From Ceratothoa steindachneri (Eukaryota > Arthropoda > Malacostraca > Isopoda > Cymothoidae): a DNA stretch of 64,000 nt. The translations under genes and the position numbers were made by a program. The notes beneath the pieces are model-generated. The model had not been told where the DNA came from, did not search any database, and saw only the letters and a list, made by a program, of their open reading frames with translations. The DNA lies in assembly GCA_963969495.1 (NCBI GenBank), contig OZ018321.1:195210126-195274125 (forward strand), given 5' to 3'. Positions 19,400 to 30,349 of the stretch are shown piece by piece; positions within the stretch are counted from its first letter, which is position 1, and each line of letters starts with the position of its first letter.

Positions 19400-21560
19400 A
19401 GTCTTGCTTTGATTGTTCTCGCACATCAGCCGACTTGCTTCTTTGCCTCTTGTATAACCCTCACGTTTTTCATGTATTTGCACTCTGACTGCTGCCTCTT
19501 TGACTTGTTTCACACAATTCTCTATTGACTGAGCCCGATAGGTACACTGTAAAACTTGCATAGCCTTGTCAAGGAACTTTTTTTACTGACGTTCAGTCAG
19601 TTTACATGTTAAAGGAAGTTCGAATACTAAGTTCGACTAGTCTGCTATCTCCAACAGGGAGAAAGCACTGGGGTTAATGGAAGGTGTCCTCCTGGGACGT
19701 ACAAAGAAAATCTCCAAGTGTTTATCATTTACACCGCTCATGCAAAAGATCTTATGGACAGCAGTTCTCCTCTCCTCACCGTCTTCTTAGCAAGAGAGTG
19801 TCTGGATTATCATTTCGCTGAATTAATACTATGCTGAGCGCTTGATAATTAGCAATGTAACATCCACTACAGCCTTCTTTTGCAGCTTTAAGTAGCCGCA
19901 GCCGAAACAAGATGTGGCGTGGGCCTTCCACTCAAGGATGTTTTACTTTGATGTTAAAACAACAGGTGTAGTACACATCAACGGTGTAGTCCAATATCGG
20001 TCTTTTTGCGAGTTCTGCCTTTAATGCCATGTTTTGAAATCGATATTCGACATAGCCTGTTTGCTGTTGTCAACCACCTAGAATGGGCTCACTGGAACAA
20101 TTTCAGAGGGTCCCTATCTGTGGAAAGTTCTCCTGTCCTTATGGCCAGTTTGATCCTATACCCGTACGCTTGATCATTTAAGAGAGATCTTTTACGTATT
20201 GTCACTCAGTGAGGTAAGAGGCTATCCAATTAAAAGTTTAGAGAATTAAAGCTAGATTTCAAGTTTGGTTGCAGTGTCCAGCATCTTGCGAATATCACCT
20301 GTCCAATTGTTGAGTGACGAGGTCTTTCAATCAAGTGATGTGATCAAGTGTCACAAGGGTAACTAGTTAGTGTGGAGGGCACAAACCAACTAGGTCAGTT
20401 TACGGCTCAGCTTGACTTCTACTCAATGCATGGAGTCATTTTTAACATTTAAGAATAAAATCAAATGTCCTGCATGCTTTCATCACTGTCCTTCTTCCTC
20501 ATGTTTTTTACTCCTTGAGTTTTTCTCCGGATTAAAGTAGTAGATATATCTTCCATCTGACTCATTTCACAAAGAAACATGCTCTTCTTTGATGATGCTA
20601 TCGAACTGAAGATCTGAATTTTCTACTCACCATAACCTTAGTTGGATCTTGGCGATCGTCGCAGAAGATACAGTCAATTTTACCATCCCTACAAAGTTCA
20701 TCAAAATCCTGATCCGGGAATTTCATAACCTTTTCTTGGGCCCTCTTTACTTCATTGTGATCCACTATAAAACTTGTCCTCTTTAGTGATCAAGCTACCA
20801 TCCATAAAGTCAGCAGTGTTGATTGCAACTGTGGCACGCAGTTCATCACCATATCTGATGCTATGCATAGCAACATTAGGTATTTCTAATGTGTTGTACT
20901 GTGGCTTTTTAATGGAAGTTGAAGATGTGCTTGGTATTTTTAATGTCACTTCATAACTTCCATCTTTTCCATCCTGAGCAGGAGCAATTTGTCCTTCATT
21001 TTCATCTGCAGATAAACTTATTTCACTTGCTGGCATTGGAACATTGGCTTGCTTAATTGTGTGCATATATTCAACAACTCTTCTTCTTTCACCTTCTGCC
21101 TTTGGACTTGTCTATTTCGTTCAGGTTGACCTGGCAAGCCAATCTAATGCGGTCTAATAGAATCAACCTTTTGCCTCTGACTTTAAATGAAATCAAGTTC
21201 ATTCACAAGGATCATCATTTCCCGAGGGCATGTACCATCGGTGTGAGTTTCGTTTTTAAAACGAGGAAAACCATATTCACAGCAAAGAACAATTTTACAC
21301 ATGCAACTAAGTATGTCAAAAACCTTATCAAGTTTTGCAATGAAAGCTTCTTTGACATGTAGCTGTCCTCTCCCAACAGATATGTTTTTGGCCTGCTTGC
21401 AGTTCTTTTGGATCTTGTTAAAGCTTGTGACTCGTGAAGTTACAAAGGGGGCTACAAAAAAACTGTTAGCTCGTTCCTATTTTTTAAGCTCCTCGGATAA
21501 ATGTCCTTTGTAAGAGACTAACTGCTGGTTGTTTCTGGCATCTCCACTACTCTTTTCTCT
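19400..21560 (-). pseudogene. Unnamed repetitive protein family U2, heavily degraded
   Basis: On the minus strand, order of recognisable pieces: an N-terminal Lys-rich part near 21450-21300; ALDWLARS near 21150; an acidic linker 21060-20900; then PNVAMHSIRYGDELRATVAI and TADFMDGSLITKEDK (20890-20770). FDELCRDGKIDCIFCDDR lies near 20710-20650. KAELAKRPILDYTVDVYYTC and GPRHILFRLRLLKAAKEG follow near 20020-19880, and ENCVKQVKEAAVRVQIHEKR near 19520-19460. I believe this order matches a high-copy uncharacterised ORF family of arthropods and other invertebrates, likely transposon-derived, but I cannot name a domain. Many stops. Confidence 0.45.
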
Positions 21561-21895
21561 TAGCGAGGGTCCATCTTTCCAAATTTGACGCAGAGTTGTG
21601 AGTTCAAAGGGGGTAACAACTCTTTACCATTTCAAATTAAGTTGCTAATATTTGTGAATGTCCGCAGTTTTGTTAGAACAATTCCCACTTGTTAGGATGG
21701 CAGTAATGACAGCCAAATGATCTTCAACAAACTGATGAATATGTTTCAACCTGTAAAATAAAAACCCCCAGTGAATTATATATAATTATTAATATAATAA
21801 TTGTCATTTAATTCCCCAAACAATAAAAAAAGTCAACTTTCAAGTAACTTATTACCAAGCAGAACTCCCCCTTACGGGGGGAGCTTGCGCTTCGG

Positions 21896-22290
21896 TACTA
21901 AGATTAAAATTTAAAATCTAAAAAAACGCAGCCATGGTTAAATTTTTAGAAATTTTCTGAACTTCGCCAATTATAATAATTTTAAAAAGAAACTTGAAAC
22001 TAAATTTCCCCCCTTTCAAAATATCACGTTGCTAAAATATAGTTATGAAAGATACATGAAAATAAATTTTATAAACTTCACCATTTGTAATTCTATGGGT
22101 TTTACAAAATTTCGATACATATATTTATTTCTGAACTTCACCATTTTATTTTTTGATATTATAAAAGAATTATTAGAAATAACTTTGATAAAAAAACAAG
22201 TCAAAACCAAACTAAGATGAAATCATTATTTAAAGACTCAAAAAATTCCCCTTCTTAAATGATAGAGTTAGTGATGATGATGATGATGAT
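21896..22290. repeat. Dispersed repeat R2 with (GAT)n tail (second copy 48.16 kb)
   Basis: It runs from TACTAAGATTAAAATTTAA to GAGTTAGTGATGATGATGAT. It aligns over its whole length with 48165-48576, sharing for example GCAGCCATGGTTAAATTTTT and CTGAACTTCGCCAATTATAA. The simple GAT tail suggests a short retroposon-like or other nonautonomous element. No ORF or tRNA-like head seen. Confidence 0.85.
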
Positions 22291-22439
22291 AACAAAAATA
22301 TCTCTAGAATTTATAAGTCGTGCTGCAACTTTTAGCATCCCTCATATATGTAATTTTAAAGTTGAATAATTGATAAACTCTACTGATGAAAGTGTTCTCC
22401 TTTTCTCCTTTCAACGAGGGCTCTTCCGCAAGATCCAAA

Positions 22440-23440
22440 CAAGTAGAAGGGAGTTTCATCAGGGAATATCAATCCACGCCATCTTTCTTATAAACCTAAT
22501 CGGAATTTTTCTATTCATTTTAGATGCAACACTCAACAGACATTCCCCTGCCGTACTTGCATACTCATTTCTTCTCTTTACTCTTATACAACGGCACTAT
22601 TTCTTCCCTCTTCCGATCCTATGGCATTCTTCCGCCTCTATCAGCTACTACAGCTACTTTCCTATTTTTTAAGACTTCTCATAGCACTAACAACCTCCTG
22701 TATGTTTAATCCTCCCATACCCTGATACAGCATTCGATTTACACATACTTCCCTAGTCATATTTACATTAGTTTCATCTTCCATACACACATTATACAAC
22801 TCATCAAAGTATTCTTGCCATCTACTCTTAACCTCCTAGTTTTCACTAGTACCATGTCATTCTGATCTTTAATGTTCATACAGCTCTTCTTCACTTGGTT
22901 CCTCGTCCTTCTCATTCTCTGCCAGAATAGCTTTCTGTTCCCATCCGGATCCTCATTCATCTTCCTGTTTCCATCCAGATCCTCATCCATCTTCCTGTTC
23001 ACATCCGGATCCTCATTCATCTTCCTGTTCAAATCCAGATCATCATTTATATTCATGCGTGCATCCAGATCCTCATTCATCTTCATGTTCCCATCCCCAT
23101 CCTCATCCATATTCCTGTTTCTATATAGATCCTCATTTATCTTCTTTTTTCCATCCAGCTCCTCATTCATCTCCCTGTTCCCATCCAGATCCTTATTCAT
23201 CTTCCTGTTTCCATCCAGATCCTCATTCATCTTCCTGTTCAAATCCAGCTCCTCATTCATCTTCTTGTTTCCATCCAGATCTTAGTTCATCTTCGTGTTT
23301 CCATCCGGATCCTCATTCATCTTTGTGTTTCCATCCAGATCCTCATTCATCTTCGTGTTCTCATCCAGCTCTTTATTCATTTTCCTGTTTCCATCCTGAT
23401 CCTCATCCATCTTCCTGTTTCCATTCGGATCCTTATTCAT
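22440..23440 (-). pseudogene. LINE ORF fragment with coding minisatellite
   Basis: On the minus strand, 23440-22935 encodes about 17 copies of a decapeptide like MNEDLDGNRK, then GNRKLFWQRMRRTRNQVKK and, after a frameshift, VKSRWQEYFDELYNV (22830-22780). EEIVPLYKSK is visible near 22620-22590. The order GNRKLFW, then the W-x-EYFxxLYN block and then IVPLYK is that of the endonuclease-to-RT linker and early RT of a non-LTR element abundant in crustaceans, as far as I recall. The RT catalytic core is missing. The repeat is an expansion inside this coding region. Confidence 0.65.
22935..23440. repeat. 30-bp minisatellite, about 17 units
   Basis: Plus-strand unit close to CATCCAGATCCTCATTCATC plus TTCCTGTTTC. 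Period is 30 bp throughout with point variants, so the minus-strand decapeptide phase is kept. Confidence 0.95.
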
Positions 23441-23484
23441 TTTTTGTATCTATGGTAAATCGGTGTCGCTCCTATTAAGATGTT

Positions 23485-23769
23485 TTACCGAGTCATAAAG
23501 GGGTCAGAAGGCAAATAGAAAGAAAATAGAATAAAGGTCATATTTTTTAAAGGAAGGTTAACAAGAAGTGCTGCAAGAAAATTATGAGACGCAACCCGAA
23601 TGCCCTGTTTGTCACCATTTCCATAACTCAAGATAATCATCTCTCCACCACAGTAACGAGCCGAATCTTTTCCGCAGCCGCTCATCGCTGACAACATTTC
23701 ATTCGCTACATCGTCTGCCATACTGTTGCCCGTTGGTGTATCTATCTGTTCATCTAATGAGCCCCCCAC
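23485..23769 (-). CDS. Unidentified small ORF
   Basis: A 94-codon frame beginning MGGSLDEQIDTPTGNSMADD and containing CGGEMIILSYGNGDKQGIRV. I do not recognise the family. It lies just upstream, on the same strand, of the LINE fragment with the minisatellite, so it could be a piece of another mobile element. No signal peptide; one mildly hydrophobic C-terminal stretch. Could be noncoding. Confidence 0.25.
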   Translation of the reverse strand: MGGSLDEQIDTPTGNSMADDVANEMLSAMSGCGKDSARYCGGEMIILSYGNGDKQGIRVASHNFLAALLVNLPLKNMTFILFSFYLPSDPFMTR

Positions 23770-24499
23770 CCTATCACACTTCCATCAGTTATGTCATATC
23801 CGCTGTTTTTACCAATGCTTCTTTCTAAAACTGCTCTTCCTCCTGATCCTCTTGTATCAGTCTCCTATACAGACCTCTGCAGTTGAAACTTGCGTTATAC
23901 TATATTTATTTCGCTTTAGTTCTTGCATTTGATTTACTCTCCAAGTAGATAAACCAGTTTCATCCCTTGTAAGAATAGAGTCAACCCATGATCTAAGATT
24001 AACAATAGATAAGTGGGATGCAATCGCTAGACCCTCCCTAATCACAACCATACAACAATTTCTATTTATTTACAGCTCGAGTGATTAATTATGCCATTTG
24101 ATGTCTCGTATCCTTTATTTCTCCCTGGACCTCATAATCTCGCTTGGTAATCTGAGATTATTGGGGTACTTTACCTGGTGCCGGAAGCGAGTTTGTCTCA
24201 TCCACTAATCAAATAATCTGTGACTTAGCTTTGTTTTCTTATTCATTTTTTTCGTGAGCTACTCCTATTCTATTACCGGCATAACAAAGATCTCTAAGAC
24301 TTCGAAGGAAATTATGCCACTTTAGAAAGAAATACAAAAAAATGATCGTTGCTTATCTTTATGAGCTGACTAACAAATTTATTATAAATGGTGCCAGAAT
24401 AAATTTGATTTCATTTCAATTAAAATTCTTGATGAAAAAAAAGAAGTTCTTAATGAATAAGTTAAGACGAATCTCTTCTTCGCAAAAGAAATGCAAAAA

Positions 24500-24870
24500 A
24501 TAATTTCACTTGGGCGGATATAAAGAGGTGGTATATAGTTGCCACGCTAACGGTCTTTCCGGTCGCTTTTCACCGTCTGATGAGGATATCCGTTGCCAAA
24601 TACATTTTAACGTGGGATGCAAACAAATGGCCACTACATGGACTTCCCCCTCCCCCAAAGTCGACGTGAACAGGCACATATCTAAGAACTAACCACAATC
24701 AATGTGGTAAAATGACTACCATTCGACCGCTGACCTCCGGACCGCCATAGCAACTTATAGACTAATGTATACACGACTAAAAATGGGCTTTAACTTCTCC
24801 GATCAATATTGAACCACTGTGTAATAACTATAAGTTGTAATTCCATTGTGATCAAAAGAGGTCATAAAGA
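24500..24870. repeat. Dispersed repeat R1, second copy, and flanks
   Basis: 24708-24795 aligns with 15298-15390. The rest (24500-24700, 24800-24870) has no recognised gene. Confidence 0.7.
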
Positions 24871-24904
24871 GTGATATTCCATGTTATTTCATACCATCCA
24901 TACA

Positions 24905-25520
24905 ATGATGGTTTTTAAAATGATGTCGGATTCAGAGCAAGAGTCCTGTCTACTACACACAGTCCTTACTACTGTTTTATTTTGCAGGGTTTTCAGATTC
25001 AAGGTGATAGTCCATCCTACTGTATACGTTCCATAAAACTAATTTAAAATGATTTCCGAAGTCGAGTGATAGATAGTATATCTTACTGGATGCTGTTAAA
25101 AGAACTTTTTTTTAATGACTTCCGTTCTAAGACAATAATACTTCATACTGTTCATACTACTGTCTTTAAATAAAGTTCAAATTCAGAGCAATATTCCACA
25201 CAATTTCATAGTTCCCATACAAATACATATTTATTATTTACAAATTATTTCCGATTCAAGGCGATGGTCCATACTATTGCATACTGTCATCAAAAACGTT
25301 TGTTTTTAAAGTGATTTCCGTTTCAAGACGATAGTCTATCTTCCTCCATACTAATATTCGTTTATAAATTGATTTCCGAGGCTGAGTGATAACCATACTA
25401 ATATTCGTTTATAAATTGATTTCCGAAGCTAAGTGATAATCTTTCTTACCGCATACTTTTCAAACTAATTTTTCGCTTTTAAAAGATTTTCAGATTCAGA
25501 GCGAAAGTCCAACATATTGC
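24905..25520. repeat. Degenerate satellite, units of ~60-110 bp
   Basis: The motif TTTTAAANTGATTTCCGATTC, followed by A(G)AGCGATAGTCCATCNTACTG, recurs about eight times with heavy divergence (near 24920, 24995, 25050, 25120, 25175, 25245, 25305, 25370, 25420, 25485). One 49-bp stretch is nearly exactly duplicated: ACTAATATTCGTTTATAAAT occurs at 25350 and 25398. No ORF. Confidence 0.8.
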
Positions 25521-25525
25521 GAACT

Positions 25526-25569
25526 GTGACGTCATCGATCTCTGACGCGTTACACCTCGATGACGTCAC
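25526..25569. promoter_or_regulatory. Perfect 13-bp inverted repeat with two CRE-like sites
   Basis: GTGACGTCATCGA (25526-25538) and TCGATGACGTCAC (25557-25569) are exact inverted copies. Each contains TGACGTCA, the bZIP/CREB consensus. The loop includes GACGCGTTAC. Whether it is regulatory is inference; it could equally be a transposon terminus or cruciform. Confidence 0.6.
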
Positions 25570-26069
25570 CAGTGTTAGTGGGTTGTGTCAAACTATTTAG
25601 ACATGCACGTGCACGTATCCCCTCCCCGGAGAGTTGTGTGCGCCCGACACCTCCCATTGCTTTAGTAAGGCTTCACATTCTTTGCGCATAACACTAGCCA
25701 ACAAATTTTAACTTTGTCTCTGCTACTTGAGTAAATGTTGTTGTAACTAACTAATATTCGTGTGCTGATTCAAAATCTGTGTTCAGATTTGTCCTAGTAC
25801 GTAAGGTTCATGAGTTATGCAACTAGGCTATATGGCTCACTTTGTCACCTTGGATCAATTAATGATATAATTATTACGTTTCCGGGCAAATGTTTGGAAT
25901 CGGGGCACCCTATTTGTCATTATGTACGTCCTTTTGCAGACCATGACAAGATATGTATTACATATAAAAGAGGTAGTACTCACCTAACTATAAATTGTTT
26001 CAAAAATGTTTGAGACTCTTGCTCTTGCGCGTGTACGTGGATATAGGATCCTCCCGTTGTAGGAACCAA

Positions 26070-27260
26070 CAGTAGTCACCCCATCATTTTTTCGTTGAAG
26101 CGGCCTTGATACCTGCTTTCCATCATTGCGATATCTCTGTGGAACCTTTTCCCATGCTCGTCACTAAAATCACCCATATTAGATGGAAAGAAATCTAGAT
26201 GCGAATGCAAGAAATGAATCTTAAGAGACATCCAACACCCCATTCGTTGATAGGCCCTTAGCATGCCAAGTTTGATAAGAAGTGGTGGAAGATAGATCTT
26301 CTGTGGTTATACCAAAGGCATGTGCTTCACATTGTATCAGCCAACTATGTGTTCTTCTCTTTCGGGCCACTTGTTGACAATATAATGATTCCTGTCGTCA
26401 CGGCTGTTCCATAGGCATAAGAAGCACATATTCTTTGTATATCTTAGCTGCAGTCCAAGAAGTAAAGAAATTACCTTTAGATCACCACAGATATTCCACT
26501 TATGATGCAAGTAATGAACACCTTCCAAAATATATTTCATTGAGTCATATGTCACTATCGTCCCAACAATAAGTGAGACAGGAATTGAAGGTTTTTTGTT
26601 ACCATTGTGTAGCAACACAGCTTTGAGGCTAGCAGTACTTGCATCGATGAATAGTCTCCATTTATCAGGTAAATGCTCGTTCCCTAGCTGATTCATGAGG
26701 CCATTAACATCAGTACAGAAACAAGCCCCATCATCTTCTTGATAGAAAGCAACTGAGGCCTCATGGCGTTTACGGAAAGTAGATATATTTGCACCGTCCT
26801 CTTGAAGATTCCATTGCTGTAGTCTGGAGCCCAACATTTCTTCGTTCTTCTTTGACAATGACAAACCCCTCACCAAATCATTCAATCCTTCTTGATGTAT
26901 CAACTGGATCTTCTTTTCCTTAGAATCATCCTCATACATTTCATCGTGATTGTTATTCTCCTCTTCAGGCGATGAATCATCTTCTTTAACTACACTAGCT
27001 GATGGAGGGACTGGGATTGGCATCTCCATATTATGGGGGACTGGTTTCATAGCTGACTTACAATCTGGATATACAATTTTTGACTTGTTCTTATTTGAGA
27101 ATCCCGCTAAATTTGTTATACAAAAGTAGCAATCAAAAACATGATTTGTTGGCTCACGCCACACCATTGGTACAGCAAAAGGCATACCCCTCCGTTTGCC
27201 ATTTAACCACTGTGTGAGCCCCGTATAACACACATTACATGATTTGTGACGTCCCCAGGG
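26070..27260 (-). pseudogene. Unnamed transposase-like family U1, copy 1
   Basis: The long minus-strand frame 27233-26337 has QWLNGKRRGMPFAVPMVWRE and CYFCITNLAGF (zinc-type Cys pair), then KPVPHNMEMPIPVPP and an acidic stretch. LNDLVRGLSLSKKNEEMLGS, RLQQWNLQEDG, WRLFIDASTASLKAVLLHNG, KWNICGDLKVISLLLGLQL and MCFLCLWNSRDDRNHY follow. A deletion removes the middle. The C-terminal part (26264-26076) gives MSLKIHFLHSHLDFFPSNMG, FSDEHGKRFHRDI and MESRYQGRFN. Spaced acidic residues in FIDxS, GDLK and SDEHG are compatible with an RNase-H-fold transposase, but this is inference. I recall the family as very high-copy in invertebrates. It is the best-preserved copy here. Confidence 0.65.
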
Positions 27261-27719
27261 CTTTTCTTAGTCACCAACTTTACAAATTTTTAGCTAAATT
27301 TTCCCGCTGGTTGCTCGGAGTATATCTTCCACAGATATAACAAAAGTTGTCTGAGATATTTATACATCCTCGCCGATTCATGTTTTCAACTTAGTTTGTA
27401 TATATCATGTTATATACTTTTGTACAATCAAAATTTCATTTACAAATTAATTGAGAGATAAATCTTAAAGAAAAATGCAATTAATCACTGTATGTAAATA
27501 TCGTTTCATCACCACTACTATACTGGCGAAATATGACAACGTGATAAAGCAGGAGTGTAACGCAGGAACCAAACACACACAACACATTCTCTCACTACGG
27601 TAGCCGAAGCAACACTGCCCATATGTGTGTAACTCAGAAACTTTACGTGCTAGAACAATTCTGATTACAGATTCGGAATCAGCATACTCGATTTAGTATA
27701 AATCACAAGCTAATACCCA

Positions 27720-28385
27720 AGTAGCAAAATCATTGTTGACTAGTGTAATTTTTACGAATTTGTTGTCTATTCCATTTGGTTAATCATTATTGTACGTTCA
27801 TTTGGTTTAGCCATTTTTATACATTCTATTGTTGTACCAGTTTTAGACCATTCTAATGGTTTGCCAGTTTTTATACTTTCTATTGTTTTACCAAATTTGA
27901 TCATTCTATTGGTTTAGCCACTTTGGACCATTCCATTGTTTTAATCAATTTTGGACCATTCTATTGGTTTAGTCATTTAGGATCATTCCATTGCTTTACC
28001 CATTTTGAACCATTCTATTGTTTGCCCATTTTGAACCATTCTTTTGGTTTAGTCATTTTAGATCAATCAATTGATTTAACCATTTTTAGACATATTGATT
28101 TACCCATTTTGGCCCATTTTATTGATTTAGCCATTTTTATACACTCTATTGTTTACTCATTTTGGACCATTCTATTAGTTTAGCCATTTTTATACGTCAT
28201 ATTGTTTCACCTATATTGGACTATTCTATTGCTTTAGCTATTTTTAAACATTCTATTTTTTACCAATTTTTGACCATTTTAGACCATTTTAGACCATTCT
28301 ATTGTTTTACTCATTATGCACCATTCTATTGTTTTACTCACTTTGAACCATTTTATCGGTTTAGCCACTTTACTCCATTCCGTTC
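27720..28385. repeat. Degenerate ~30-bp minisatellite
   Basis: About twenty units of CCATTTTGGACCATTCTATT plus GGTTTAG, with many variants. It runs up against repeat R1 at 28400. Reading frames across it (HFEPFYCL-type periods) are shadows of the repeat. Confidence 0.92.
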
Positions 28386-28403
28386 TCTCTCAGGATTTTT
28401 TGA

Positions 28404-28490
28404 AAGTTTTGAAGGACATAAGGTCATAAGTCAGATAATTGAGAGCACGCGACTTACGTCTGTTGACCTCGTTTTCAAATTGAATTTCAC
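28404..28490 (-). repeat. Dispersed repeat R1, third copy (inverted)
   Basis: Reverse-complement match to 15047-15123; the two share AAGTCGCGTGCTCTCAATTAT-like sequence and the flanking AAAAC(G/A)AGGTCAACA. Confidence 0.85.
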
Positions 28491-29060
28491 CAAAGATAAA
28501 TTAGACCTGCGGAGGGAGGCGGCTTTTATAATGCCTCCCATTAATGAATAACACCATTATGTTTAAATTTAAGACGGATTAGGCCAAACAATCTTCTCCA
28601 CTCTACGTAGATCCCTGCAAAGAAAAAGGCAACAACAAACGATTACAATTAAAGCCGTAAAAACAAAAACAAAGATTAAACACAAAAGGTTAGTCAATTA
28701 TGATCCAAATTCCTTATGGATTTTTACTCTATCCATTTTCATACAGTAAGAAAAAAAAATTAGTTCAATCTCAATTTCTTTTAGTACCTTCTGATACGGG
28801 GCCGGAGGGGTAGGAGGTTACAAATACACCCCACGATATGTACATGCGAGAGAGCAATCAATTGCTATGACGGCGAGTATCTAACAGCTTTTGCCTCCTT
28901 CCACTGCCTTCTCCTGAGCGGGCACTGCTACGTCATAGTTGGCACTCAGCCCATTTATATGACGCGCATCACCTCCCTAAGGGAGATATGTAGGGTAAAA
29001 CTTGGACCTTTTATAGGCTTTTACTTAATTCTTTCTATTACTTAATTTATTATACAAACA
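28490..29060. other. Spacer
   Basis: No gene, RNA or clear repeat seen; moderately AT-rich. Confidence 0.5.
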
Positions 29061-29870
29061 TTATGTAATCATCAGCCGATTTACTCTATTCGTGTATGTT
29101 ATATTTAAACGCGTCAAAGGGTAACTTAGATGGTTTGTAATCACTATTTTGTGTTAGAAAATATAAGAATGTGGTGTTGTCTAATTGAGAGAAGTTTTCA
29201 TCTTTAACATTACGAACTTCAGGTAGTTCAAAATGAATTTGGGCTTCACTGGAAATGGACTATTTTTGATGAATTTAAATTGAATTTCTTCTGTCAAAAA
29301 TGACTTCTGGCGTTTCGGTAATAACGAGAAACTCCACAGAATGATGGCTACAGTCCTGTCTGGTTTGTGGTATACCAGTTAAATCGCAATAAACACAGCG
29401 ATGATATGTGGTTAACATACCCCCTTCACTTTGCATTAGGCACACTTAAGGAGCGCTCTACATTCCTGTCAAGAAAGTGCCCACCAAGCGTGCCCGATTC
29501 TCTCTAAAGGTGCTAATCATTGATATACTAACCGCATATCATCGATAAGTCAAGGTTAAAATAAGCAATATAAACTTCGTTCACGGCTGTCAAATCGGTC
29601 TATTGGACACATTAGTTACTTGGAGTTGACGTAGAGCCATACCTCAAGCTTGTCCGATGCAGTGTGAGGTTGGAGTCCACCAATTTGATATTCATTTCGA
29701 GTCCTTCGTGAATTAACCATTTCCTTGGCGTTCCGTCATTTAGTATTAAAGAGTCTTATAATTTTTCCATTGCCTTCAGATCCAGGGCTTTTCCTACTCG
29801 CTCTACGTGGTAGCTATTATCATGTATAATTGAACTAGTTATACTTATTGTTTTACTCCTTTGGAACACT
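29060..29870 (-). pseudogene. Unidentified coding-like remnant
   Basis: The minus strand shows stretches with protein-like composition: KALDLKAMEKL and LNDGTPRKWLIHEGLEMN (29800-29700), TDLTAVNEVYIAYFN (29605-29560), and IHFELPEVRNVKDENFSQLD then SKLPFDAFKYNIHE (29250-29090). I do not recognise the family. It may be an old mobile-element ORF. Frames change at least twice. Confidence 0.3.
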
Positions 29871-29879
29871 GGAATATCC

Positions 29880-30062
29880 GTGTACATCTTAGAGGTGCTT
29901 CGTAAACGAGAACACCTCCCAGAGGCTCAATATAGATTTACTAGCTTAAGTGGATATAAATTTCAAACGAAAGGTCCACTTCTTGTGCATAAAACGTCCG
30001 AGTTCATCGAAGAGCACCTCTCCGTAGCTTTACGATACTACGAAGGCAGTCTTAATGTATAG
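29880..30062 (+). CDS. Unidentified 60-codon ORF
   Basis: MYILEVLRKREHLPEAQYRF... with no recognised motif, no signal peptide and no membrane segment. Could be chance. Confidence 0.15.
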   Translation: MYILEVLRKREHLPEAQYRFTSLSGYKFQTKGPLLVHKTSEFIEEHLSVALRYYEGSLNV

Positions 30063-30349
30063 CAGATTGGCAATGTTCTTTTCGCCTCGCATGATTAAGT
30101 TAAAATAAACGAAATCGCAAGTTTTGAGGCATCAACAGTCCCGTGTCTGTTTCTTCAAGCCCGCTGTATTCGTGTATTTTTATATATGTTAATATGTACC
30201 CTGGATCTAGGAATCCTGTTCCAGATATCTAAGGTTTGAAGTCGCCTTCAAAATGTTTTGTTTAGAAATCAATCCCTTTGGGCCTAGATTTATTTCCTAC
30301 AGCATTTCTTGTTTGATTCTACAGCGATTTGCTTCTAAGGTTCGTGATG

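Noticed and set aside
22263..22290. CRISPR or other prokaryotic features, operons, Shine-Dalgarno sites
   Set aside because: No direct-repeat/spacer structure; all evidence indicates a eukaryotic repeat-rich genome.
24560..24610. Hammerhead-like CTGATGAGGATATCC
   Set aside because: The first core is perfect but no GAAA follows at the right distance.
27923..28551. Phe/His-rich repeat ORFs
   Set aside because: Frames of the 30-bp degenerate minisatellite; no start context or homology.
29540..29660. RidA-like protein fragment (DLTAVNEVYIAYF)
   Set aside because: Only one short block resembles RidA; flanking blocks do not, and the frame breaks at once.
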